Source: Pararge aegeria
Taxonomy: Eukaryota; Arthropoda; Insecta; Lepidoptera; Nymphalidae
NCBI RefSeq assembly: GCF_905163445.1
Contig: NC_053189.1
Coordinates: 17,998,001-18,062,000, forward strand
DNA length: 64,000 nt
Direction of reading: 5' to 3'
The number at the start of each line of letters is the position of its first letter. Position 1 is the stretch's first letter. The notes below the pieces were generated by a model, which saw nothing but the letters and a program-made list of their open reading frames with translations, had not been told where the DNA came from and searched no databases. Positions 55,041 to 64,000 of this stretch are shown piece after piece. A program made the translations under genes and the position numbers.

Positions 55041-58000
55041 TCACATGTTCTCGAACTGGCCGTCCTTGTCCAATAGCAGGATGTTGGGATTCTCCTTTTC
55101 GAACTCGGTGGGTTTGCGGTCCCGTTGCTCGTCGGTCCACTCGCCTTCACCTTTGCCCCACTCGCCGACCTTCTCGCCGATCATGTCGAACATTTGCTTC
55201 GCCTTCAACTTCTCCTCCTGAGAAACAAGTCCATAATTCGTCGCGTATACTATAAATGCGACAGTCGCGTAAACGTTATTGATAGCGCATTGGCTAGAAG
55301 CTCGACTTCACTTTGAATTTTCTTCCCATTATAAAATTAAATTTTACTTTTTTTTAATAAAACTTCTTTAGAATCGTTGTGATTTCGAACGGGATGCAAC
55401 GGAAAAAACGTCAGGTAAGAGACACAAATACAAAAATGTGTAGAATGAAGCCGGCAAAGAATGAGACAGAAATATACATACTATTTTATCTGTTATTTTC
55501 CTATTTATGTTACAAAGGGAACCGAATAATATCTAGATAAAGAAACAAACACATAAATATACATTTACACACACATGGACAGATTGAGATAGAAAACGTT
55601 ATACATTTTTTTACCTATTCTAGTTACCATGGAGACTAAATAATAAGCCTTACATTTATCCTAACAGTTCGGTTACTCTACATGCACCTCATTCTCTCGC
55701 AGGCTACTTTACAGAAGTTACACTTCCGCCGTGTGTGAATAAATTGCACAGGATTTTTTTTCTAATATATCATTTTCTAACAGGATTTCCCTCAAATCGG
55801 CAGATACTGACAGATTAAGGGGGTACATAAGTTAGTATCCGGAACATTAAGCTCAGTCAGAACCTTTTTATTTTATTTTAATTTATTTTTCTTTAATTGG
55901 AATACCAACAGTTGTAGAAACAAAATAGTTAACAAATTGGTTCACTTAAAACTAAGAACTGGTTTCCACAGATAAGTCTTATATAAACAAGGGTACCTGA
56001 TAGAACCCAGCAAAAACGCAGCAAACTATAACTAAGTATTAAGTTTACCTAGCATGCAAAAGTTTATCTACTAAGTTGCGACGTACACTGTTCACATTAC
56101 CATAAAATAAGTCAATTTCGGGATCATTGTAAACAGAATTAAGAAGGCGAGAGACACGGATTACAAAGTAATTAAGTAAGAGACAAACATTGGCAATGTT
56201 TCTACGTGTATGAAGGGGTACAAGGTGTAAATCCGTACATGATATTTCGTAGGGAGTTATAGTTATAGGAAGTTTTATTGGCAGTTTGGCACGACACATA
56301 ATAGAATTAATTTATTAAATAATAAGTAGTATATAAGTTATTCCGTATAACTTATTATTTAATAAATTAATTCTATTATGTGTCGTGCCAAACTGCCAAT
56401 AAAACTTCCTATAACTATAACTCCCTACGAAATATCATGTACGGATTTACACCTTGTAAACAACACAAACAGACAGATACGGATCTGTCTGTTTGTGTTG
56501 CTCTGCTGGTAAATAAGCATATTCTATCCCATTCTATTTAATTCATTAATTATTATTTTATATTAGTTGTTGTGCGTTATAGCCCAGTTTTTATTCATTT
56601 ATTTTATTTATTTACATAAAGATTACAAAAAAAAAATACTTGTAGCTAGCATCAGAAAACTATCCAGGTTTGTAATATATGCTAACAGAGTATTAAGTCT
56701 AGGTACGTTAACTACCGAGCATTTTTGCCACCAGTTTACCATGTTCTGTATGTGTAAGTGACTTAAAAAGAAGGATTTCAGTTTTTTCTTAATTTTACGA
56801 GGGTTAATATCGTTTTGTACATCAGTAGTCAGGGTAATTCATTAATAAGGCGAGGCTAGGTAAACGTTCGTGCGCCCGCCATACCTATTGAACGCGCCCG
56901 AAGTGCATAACCGGCCTCGACTGACGGCCCGCGTCCATACAGGATGTTGTACTTTGTTCCAGTATATGTTATTGAAAAAGTTTTCTTTTGAAATTGAATA
57001 TTTCAACTGTACTGGTATAACTTTACACTGTTTAAAAAGTTCAAGTTGTTAGTAGGACTGCGACTACACTTTCGAGGGTGCGAGTTCGAATCCCAGCACA
57101 CACCTCTAATGTTTCTTAGTTATGTGAGTTTTGAGTGATAAGAATATCACTTGCTTCAACAGTGAAGGAAAACATCGTGAGGAAACCTACATGCCTAAGA
57201 GTTCTCCATAATGTTCTCAAAGGTGTGTGAAGTCCACCAGTCTGCACTGGGCCAGCGTGGTGGACTACGGCCTTAATCCTTTCTCATTGCGGGGTATGTA
57301 TGGGTCGATATGATGATTTTAAATTAGGAGATCAACACTTATTAAATTTCAATTAAAAGCGTTTAAAGTTACCGCTTACCTGGGCGTCTTTCTTCGCAAA
57401 CTTGTCGAACATGTTCGCGTACATGGTCTTCTCGAGCTGTTTCTGCTTCTGGAGCGTGGCGCGACACACCAGGATCTGATTGGCCGCCGCCTGCGAGCAC
57501 ACCACAGTAACGCGCGTGATTGGTTGATAATGAAGCAGACAAGCACGCCATTGGTCGAAAATAATTTTAACTAATGTAATAAAATAGAGTTATTATGTGC
57601 TTATCAGCATTCGAACAATAGGTATGTAATTTGCGGTTACCAAATTGCCTAATAACCTTTTTGCGTTATTGAGTATGTCCAGAAACTCGGAATTCTACTT
57701 AATTTGTAACTTTTCTTTTTTTTTTTTTTTTTTTTCTATTTTTTGTAAGAACTATCGCCATGTTTATTTCTGCCGCTAAGCAGCATCGTTGCAATGCTGT
57801 GTTCCAGTCTGAAGGGCGTGGTTGCCGGTGTACACCCTTCGCGTCAAATTCATGGACACACGGCCGCATGTTGGAGGACTCCTTGCATATCTTGTGAAGC
57901 GTTGCTCTGTTTATATGGTTTCCTCACACCTGATGGTTGGTCCTTGGTCCTCCAATTAGAGTGATTATGTGCTTTTTATTATCATATTGTTCGAATGCTG

Positions 58001-61000
58001 ATATTTGAACAATAAGATAACAAACATAAAAAAATAATGCTTTTTTTTTTGACGGCTCGCGGTTTATTCTTATCTATTTTAAATGTTTTACCAAATTGCC
58101 CAATAACCTTTTGGCAAACAATTAATATAATAGAGCCAAGTTAAATTCTAATTTTCACATAGCGATGTGTTACCTTATTCTGTGGCTCAGCTTCCACGAC
58201 CTTCTCAAAGTCTTTCAACGCCTGATCCGCCTCGCCCAGCGCTAGCAAGGCCTGGCCTCGCCTGAACAGGCCCTTCACGTTATTAGGGTCAAGGTTCAGT
58301 GCTTTCGTGGCATGGTCCTTTGCCTCGTAGTGGTGCGGTGGTGTCACCTTGAGGTACACTAGTGCCAGATTGAGGTGCACCGACACCAGCAGAGCTTTAG
58401 CGCGTGTTTTGTGTTCTTCTGTGTCGAAGGTGTTGCTGGGTATGTCTGTGGAAAGATATATATACAACGTGTAGCAGAATAATGAAATAATATTGAAGGA
58501 TTTACAAGTATATTTCATAAGGAATCGCCCTGTAAAAATGTTAAATCAAAATAAGCATATGTATATATAATACAATACAAACTAATTTAAAACCTGTCGA
58601 TTCCGAAATTTTTTATATGCATTTTAAATCTAGAAAAATACGATTGATTATGATAGCTTTCGTTTTCAAAGACAACATCTGAAAGCATCGTTCATGCTTT
58701 TCTTGTACCAGTCAGATTCGGTTACAGTCACATCAGAAGTCAGAAGTCAGACGACTCAGAAGGTATGAACGTGTAATGTTTTCTTTTTACTGTCAGAAAA
58801 ACTTTTAAAAGTGCTTTTTCTATTACTCAAGCGGTCCGCTATCAACGGGTTTCTGACAGTAAATACAAAACATTAAACTTTCAAACCTTCTTGTGGCCTA
58901 TAGCCGTAAACAACCTGCCCGGGTTAATAACATCAGCCTATCAACTTACCATCTAACAAAGACACGACTTTCTTATACTTCTTAATGGCCAGTTGAAACT
59001 TGCTCTCTTTAAAATAGTTAGTGCCACTCTCCTTCAACACATTCGACTGCTCCAACTTCTCCTCTGTATCCATCTGCCAGACCTCTTTGCTCTTCTCGAA
59101 GCTGACCAACCTCACCACATATTCTACGACAGAATTGGGCGGTACCCCCAACTTCTTATTACCCTCGGATTTGAAGCCGTATTTCGGTTGGATGGTTAAC
59201 TTGGATTTTTCTCCTTGGTTGAACTTCTCCAGGGCCCTCTCGACTCCCTCGCAAATATCACTGGCCAGCCCGTCGCCGAGCACAAAGGTAACTGTGCGAG
59301 CGTCGAACACTTTGCCGTCGGGGAGTTTACCCTCCAGTTCGACTGAAATTAATTACGTAGGGTATTTATCTGAATACACGTTGTCGTTACTTGTTAGTAC
59401 TTAGTGCCGCTAAATAAGGCTGAGTGAACTCAAACTATTAATAAACATTCTACAACGTGTAACAGAATTACGAAATAATATTGAAGGATGCATAAGTCTA
59501 ATTCATAAGGAATCACCCTGTAAAAATATTAAATCCATAGAAGCATATTTATTTTTCACTACAAACGAATTCAAGCATTATAAGTGTTTTCTTATGCCAA
59601 CCCTGTTGAAAATAACAGACCGACAAACGCATAGTACCTACGCTAAGCGACGCGTATCTAATAAAGTGACAGGAGTCACATGATTTTAATTTTGCATGTC
59701 ATGTTAGGGCTGTATCTGATTCCTTAAAGTAAAAACTATACTATACTGATGTAAAAAAATAGATAAAAACAATCCTTGATGCGGATTATATATCATGCTA
59801 AAATTTCAGCCGGTGCAGAACTTTTTGAGTTTTTGAAGCGTACACATACCAACATACCATTTTTTTATTATATATATAGACTAGCTGTTGCCCTCGACTT
59901 CGCCTGCGTTTGATTTTGTTTTTAAAGTATTCAGTATCGCTAAGCCTTAAATGAGTATACTAGTATATATATATAACATGTGACTGTCAATTAATTATAG
60001 ACAAATAATTTGCAATAAAATAAAATTGCGACTATAATTAAAGATCTAAGCTACCCTATCTCTAAGTTGGACCAGACTGCTCACGGCGTGCCAATTTAAT
60101 TTAAAATCGGTTAAGTAGTTTAGGAGTCCATCGCGGACAAACATCGTGACAGGAGATTTATATATATTAAGATTTATTTATTATTTATGTACCATAAATT
60201 GTGTTTGTGAACATAAGATACATGAAGTGTACAAAGGAAAGCTTATCTCTATAAGAGATCTCTTCCAGCTATATATTAAGATTATAAAATTAAAAAAAGA
60301 GCTTTGCTTACCGGTAACTTCAGCACCATCGTTGGGACAGGTAGGGTCTGAACCCTCTTCGATCTTATGGCGAAGGATGCCCTTATTTTTGTTTGGACTC
60401 AAGTCCTCTTCCGCCCAGTCGATCATTTCGATCTAAAACAATTAGAGGTTTAATTTTTTTTTTTATTTTTTTTTGCCTCTTCGATCTATTGGCTTCTAAT
60501 AACTAATCAACTATAGATTAACCAACATTTTAGACTTCTAGCTATAGAGTTAACCAATCGACATAAGGCAGTCTAAGTCACTTTGTATTTTTAAGAAAGC
60601 TGTCAAAAACCACTAGTTTATTACATTGAAGATGACTTGCAATAGTATTTACAGTTGTTAATGTATGTTATATTATATAATATTAGTTTATTATTTTTTT
60701 TTTCTTTAATATTTATTATATTATGTATTATTTTATTTGTGTAATCTAGTTTAAGTATTAGTGTGTAGTTATTAGTATGTATTTTTTTTTTAAATATGCA
60801 CAACCGGCAGTATGTTATCCTTTTGTTTTCCTTATCCTAAGGTTGCCTGGAAGAGATCGCTACAAAGCGATAAGGCCGCCTTTTTGTATACTTCTTCTGT
60901 CTGTGTTTTCTTTTATTCTTCTTCTGTATTTTTATTTGTGTGAAAATAAAGAGTATAAATAAATAAAAAAGGTTTAATTGTATTGCCTCTTTGGTCTATT

Positions 61001-62679
61001 GGTTAAGTTCTTTGTTTTTTAGCGTGGTGGAGAAGCTTTATCTGGGACTTCCCGGCTGTAAAGTGCGTTATCATTGCAACACATTATCGGCCCACTACAG
61101 GGCACGGGTCTCCTCTCAGAATGAGAAGGGTTAAGGCCGTAGTCAAATTCAAAATTTCTTTATTCATGTAGGCCTATCACAGGCACTTATGAAGCGTTTA
61201 TACATGTATGTTTACATAATTGTAAGGGGATGGTGATAACTTCGTTCGCTAACTTAAACCTAAAGCTACGTATGTCTCTCAATAAGTTGAAAGTTTATAA
61301 TAATAATAAATATTACTTAAACGATAAAAAAGCTTGGGTGTGAATTGCTCTAGTTTCATAGCTTAATATAAATAAACTGTGAGATGGTGATAACAAAAAA
61401 AAATACCCATCTAAGTTTCTTGTGGGCTCTTCTTAGACCAGGGCGCGTTAGGAACCCTCGTAGCTATAGGTTTCAGTTGTCGAACGAAGTTATCACCATT
61501 ACACAATTAGGTATGTAAACATATAATACGTATGAAAGCTTCATAAGTGACTGTGATAGGGCTAAATGAAAAAAGAATAATTGGATTTAATAATAAATAG
61601 AAAAGAATAAAAAATAAATCTCAAAAGCTTTCGCTTGGTTGTTGGATCAAGGGTGGGATACAGAAACCCTGACAGCCGCCAATTGCTTGGGTAAAGCCCC
61701 GCAAGCGGAAGAGTGATTTTTTTAAACAATTTAATATCATTAATGAAAATTTTAAATGTAAATAAATAAATAATAGAGATAAAAAATAATAACAATCATT
61801 TATTGGGTTAAAAATAATGGATACAACATTAACATGCATGCCATACCCATCCATGCGGACGGAAAATCTGTGTTTTCCAGTCTTTTTATTTTTTTTCAAA
61901 AAAAAAAAAAAAAAAAAAGACTCGGTGTCTTTCCCTACAAAGGCGGCTTGTTTATTTTAAACTTAACTTTCGTCATTTATAATTTTTTCAATCTTTAAAA
62001 ACTCCTGGCTCCATAGCTGGTGCATTCTCAGGTGACGTAGACTTAACAATGAACGAAAATATGTATTGTAAAAGAAACAGGTTCACTTAATAAGAAATCT
62101 AAAAATTTTAAATTTGAACTAATAACAACTTTGAACACGTATTTAAAAGGTGGCTCGTTTATGAGAAACTTTAACAACGCTTTTTTAGCTTATCTTTGAA
62201 CGATTTAAATGATTTCTGGCAAAAAATCTCTTTAGGTAGACTATTCTATAGAAATGCTTACTTAGTTCTGTTCTTGGGTAATTTATGCCATTTTGTGTAT
62301 TTAGATGTGTTTTTAGTTCTAACAGTTATTTGTGTATGTATACGGCTTCGGTAAATATTTTTCTTACTTGTATGCATGTTTTATATTTATGCAACTGGCT
62401 TAGGGAAAGTAGGTATATTGTTTGTTTTATAAAGTTATTTAGCCTACTAGCTATAATCTTGCTGCAACAAGGTTTTGTTTTGAGAAATTTGAACAGTAAA
62501 AATAAGCTTGATTAAACAAACAGGTTAAGTGATTACCTCGAACTGCAGAGTGGCGTTGGGCGGGATCTTGGGTGGGCTGCCTTGGGCGCCGTACGCGTAC
62601 TCGGGCGCGCACGTGAGCACACAAACCTCTCCTTTTTTCATCGTCGCAACGCCGATATCCCATGATTTGATGACTTTGC
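55041..62679 (-). CDS. FKBP4/FKBP59-type peptidyl-prolyl isomerase co-chaperone (5' partial)
   Basis: Exons on the minus strand: 62537-62679, 60312-60432, 58950-59342, 58174-58445, 57380-57490 and 55041-55217, stop TGA 55041-55043; 404 residues in view, all GT-AG and in frame. The first exon here starts within a codon (G/GC) and encodes the second half of FK domain 1 (GVATMKKGEVCVLTC, YAYGAQGSPPKIPPNATLQF). The next holds the linker IEMIDWAEEDLSPNK. The third carries a diverged FK domain 2 (PDGKVFD to IPP-like GVPPNSVVEYVVRLVSFEK) and the start of the TPR region (EKLEQSNVLKESGTNYFKES). The fourth carries TPR helices (KALLVSVHLNLALVYLKV; NVKGLFRRGQALLALGEADQ), and the fifth KTMYANMFDKFAKKDAQ, a typical calmodulin-site/TPR-end segment. 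Such proteins bind Hsp90 through the TPR domain and catalyse prolyl isomerisation through FK1. The N-terminal half of FK1 lies beyond the window. The last exon encodes a W/E/D-rich tail ending DKDGQFENM. Confidence 0.93.
56045..56299 (-). mobile_element. LINE C-terminal remnant
   Basis: Minus-strand frame reads CTDLHLVPLHTRRNIANVCL, LLNYFVIRVSRLLNSVYNDP and NSVRRNLVDKLLHAR, resembling the L-x-HRR-x-A block near the end of non-LTR RT ORFs. Its promoter-distal part overlaps the left arm of the large palindrome. Confidence 0.5.
56219..56458. repeat. Perfect inverted repeat, 108-bp arms, 24-bp loop
   Basis: Arms 56219-56326 and 56351-56458 are exact reverse complements by eye; spacer 56327-56350 (TAGTATATAAGTTATTCC...). 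In the intron between the last two FKBP exons. Confidence 0.92.
56461..56500. repeat. Second perfect palindrome, 18-bp arms
   Basis: CAACACAAACAGACAGAT (56461-56478), ACGG loop, ATCTGTCTGTTTGTGTTG (56483-56500). It starts two bases after the large inverted repeat. Confidence 0.92.
57045..57315 (+). mobile_element. SINE-A copy with tRNA-like head
   Basis: TAGTAGGACTGCGACTACAC, GCGAGTTCGAATCCCAGCAC (B box), then TGAGGAAACCTACATGCC and GGGCCAGCGTGGTGGACTA. In an FKBP intron, 65 bp before an exon on the other strand. Confidence 0.8.
57714..57736. repeat. Poly(T) tract
   Basis: About 20 T, interrupted once; possibly the tail of a minus-strand retroposon. Confidence 0.6.
58490..58610. mobile_element. 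MITE-E fragment
   Basis: TTCATAAGGAATCGCCCTG and AAAAATGTTAAATCAAAATA match 34383 and 59497. Confidence 0.5.
59470..59755. mobile_element. MITE-E copy
   Basis: TTCATAAGGAATCACCCTG, AATAAAGTGACAGGAGTCAC, ATGTTAGGGCTGTATCTGAT. In an FKBP intron. Confidence 0.6.
59881..60172 (-). mobile_element. Non-autonomous Helitron, inverted relative to 45016
   Basis: On the minus strand: A/TCTTAATATATATAAATC start at 60172, end GGGCAACAGCTAG/T at 59881. 292 bp, the same family as 45016-45311. Confidence 0.8.
60715..60970 (+). mobile_element. Retroposon 3' tail
   Basis: TTATTTGTGTAATCTAGTTT, GGTTGCCTGGAAGAGATCGC, AAAGCGATAAGGCCGCC and AATAAAGAGTATAAATAAAT. Confidence 0.65.
61085..61145 (-). mobile_element. 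SINE-A 3' fragment
   Basis: GGCCCACTACAGGGCACGGG and TCAGAATGAGAAGGGTTAAG, complement of the SINE-A 3' region. Confidence 0.65.
61146..61272 (-). mobile_element. LINE-A 3' terminus, inverted
   Basis: TTCAAAATTTCTTTATTCAT, GCCTATCACAGGCACTTATG and GGTGATAACTTCGTTCGC; joined directly to a sense LINE-A piece. Confidence 0.7.
61273..61585 (+). mobile_element. LINE-A 3' end, sense
   Basis: RT C-terminal code (LNDKKAWV, stop near 61342) and the family 3' UTR (GTGGGCTCTTCTTAGACCAG). Confidence 0.75.
61898..61918. repeat. Poly(A) tract
   Basis: About 20 A on the plus strand. Confidence 0.7.
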
Positions 62680-62697
62680 CTATAGGAATAAAAGAAT

Positions 62698-62925
62698 TGG
62701 TATCAACATCATCAACCCCTTACCGGCCAAATACAGGGCACGGGTCTCCTCCCACAATCATAAAGGGTTAAGGCTGTAGCCCACCACTCTGGCACAGTGC
62801 GGTTCGGTGGACACCAAACCTTCGAAAGCATTATGGACAACACTCAGGCACGCAGGATTCCTTTTCCTTTCCTTCACCGTTAAAGTAAGTGAAGTGAGTA
62901 TTTTAATTACAATTTATATGGTCAA
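62698..62925 (-). mobile_element. SINE-A copy
   Basis: Minus strand: CATCATCAACCCCTTACCGG, GGGCACGGGTCTCCTCCCAC, CAGTGCGGTTCGGTGGAC and TTCCTTCACCGTTAAAGTAA. Confidence 0.75.
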
Positions 62926-63344
62926 CACCAGGAGCCTAGTGGTTAAAAAAAGAATGCATTCTAGTTTTTGGTATTCTATGTGATATATCAAACAAACCAA
63001 AATAGATTATACAATTTTTCTATTCATATATAACTTTGAATTAGACGATGAATAATAAAAATAAATAAAGTAGTATAAACATGTACACTATTTCTTAATT
63101 ATGACATTTTTCAGTGTGAGAAACTGTTTTTGATTAGTTTGTCTTCAATCCACCCTACAACCGAATTGTCACTAATTCTGGATAGAAGCAGGCATTACTC
63201 TGCGGAATTCCATGATATATTATGAAAAACATGCTCCAAAAAATATAATATAATATATATATATACACATAAAAATATCCTCTCGAAGTGCAGGAGAATA
63301 TAGTGTAATTTATAATTTCTTCTATGTTTATGCTACACACCAAA

Positions 63345-63515
63345 CAGATCTTTGGCAATGTACCCTCTACGCACGTTTCGCTCCGAAACCTGAGCATCCT
63401 CAGCTATATTTATATACATGTGCATAACTTTTTTAAGGGTACATGCTGGGATTCGAACTTGGCCCCCCTAAAGTGTAGTTGTAGTCCTACCCATTGGGCT
63501 ACCCGGGGTAATGTA
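63345..63515 (-). mobile_element. SINE-like copy joined to the CTGAGGATGCTC repeat
   Basis: Minus strand begins with a tRNA-like head (GTAGCCCAATGGGTAGGACT; AAGTTCGAATCCCAGCATG, B box) and runs into the CTGAGGATGCTCAGG...GGAGCGAAACGTGCG block also seen at 42412-42470. Confidence 0.55.
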
Positions 63516-64000
63516 TATGTTAACGAAACTAACACTATTATTATTAATTTTTATTATTATTCATTAGTAACATTTTGCCTGACAACCTGATACTGTTCAG
63601 AAGGAATTGTTACATTGCACAGCCATAGGTTTACAAACTTACACTTTCAAGTTGGGGTTCACGAACAATATGGACAGGTTAGTCATGAAAAACTATTGAT
63701 TTATATAGCTGTTCAATGTTAGAGGGAAAAAATACTGATACTTAACTGCAGATGAAATAATATTTTATGTGAACAAATTTACATAACAGAAAAAAAAATG
63801 GCAATCCACTTAAATTATCTGCTTACTACCCTACTGGCAAAGACGTGCTGCCAAGTGTTCTTGTACAATGTTGCATAGTAAACAACTAGAGGTTTGGGTT
63901 TAATATAACTGCCATACCTCTCTAACAGGTTAGCCCACACCATCTCTGTCAAAAGCTTACTTGTAGCAAAATAAAAAATAAATTTAGGTGACCTTTCATC

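Larger units (their letters stand above)
62680..64000. other. FKBP intron running off the window
   Basis: Upstream of the exon at 62537-62679. It contains SINE-A (62698-62925) and the repeat at 63345-63515, and no further FKBP exon was found. Confidence 0.5.

Noticed and set aside
54935..55316. Plus-strand ORFs over the last FKBP exon
   Set aside because: Shadows of the minus-strand FKBP coding exon, which has family motifs and proper splice borders.
56219..56500. CRISPR array or phage-type repeats
   Set aside because: The repeats are inverted, not regularly spaced direct repeats, and the DNA is eukaryotic.

Overview
This is a stretch of insect nuclear DNA, almost certainly from a lepidopteran (moth or butterfly). 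It is AT-rich, its genes are split by introns with GT-AG borders, and it is packed with short interspersed elements, LINE tails, Helitron ends and MITEs that look like lepidopteran repeat families. I cannot name the species.

Five host genes can be read. (1) At 1-1140 (+) is the C-terminal end of an adenomatous polyposis coli (APC) homologue, with an SQIP microtubule-tip motif near the end. (2) At 21406-27030 (-) is a six-exon gene for a 769-residue protein with 16 C2H2-type zinc fingers; all exon junctions keep frame. (3) At 29574-30644 (+) is an intronless coding region for a two-pore-domain (K2P/TWiK) potassium channel, divergent from the zinc-finger gene across a shared upstream region near 28.4-29.2 kb. 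(4) At 33240-48680 (+) is a nine-exon gene for a 357-residue homologue of the human mitochondrial protein C2orf69. None of its exons exceeds 156 bp, and they are spread over 15 kb of repeat-filled introns. (5) At 55041-62679 (-) are the last six exons in this window of an FKBP4/FKBP59-type immunophilin; the 5' end lies beyond the right edge.

Between genes 1 and 2 sits the most notable object: a complete 3,447-bp DNA transposon (9092-12538). It has terminal inverted repeats, a flanking TTACAA duplication, a cluster of subterminal motif copies, and one spliced gene (three coding exons, two of them a 69-bp duplicated cassette) for a 699-residue transposase-like protein. I could not assign its superfamily with confidence.

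The rest is a layered record of transposition. Several insertions can be put in order because each interrupts a recognisable older element: a LINE in a LINE (4.9-7.2 kb), a pogo-like MITE in a LINE (38.6-39.3 kb), a Helitron in a MITE in a SINE (46.9-47.7 kb), RTE and foldback elements in a hAT-like MITE in a SINE (47.7-48.5 kb), and a SINE in a SINE in a Helitron (52.0-52.9 kb). A perfect 108-bp-arm inverted repeat occurs in an FKBP intron (56.2-56.5 kb). The stretches 12.5-21.4 kb, 49.5-51.9 kb and 52.9-55.0 kb hold no gene I can support. Working repeat-family labels (LINE-A, LINE-B, SINE-A, SINE-B, SINE-C, MITE-D, MITE-E) are mine and only group copies seen in this window.
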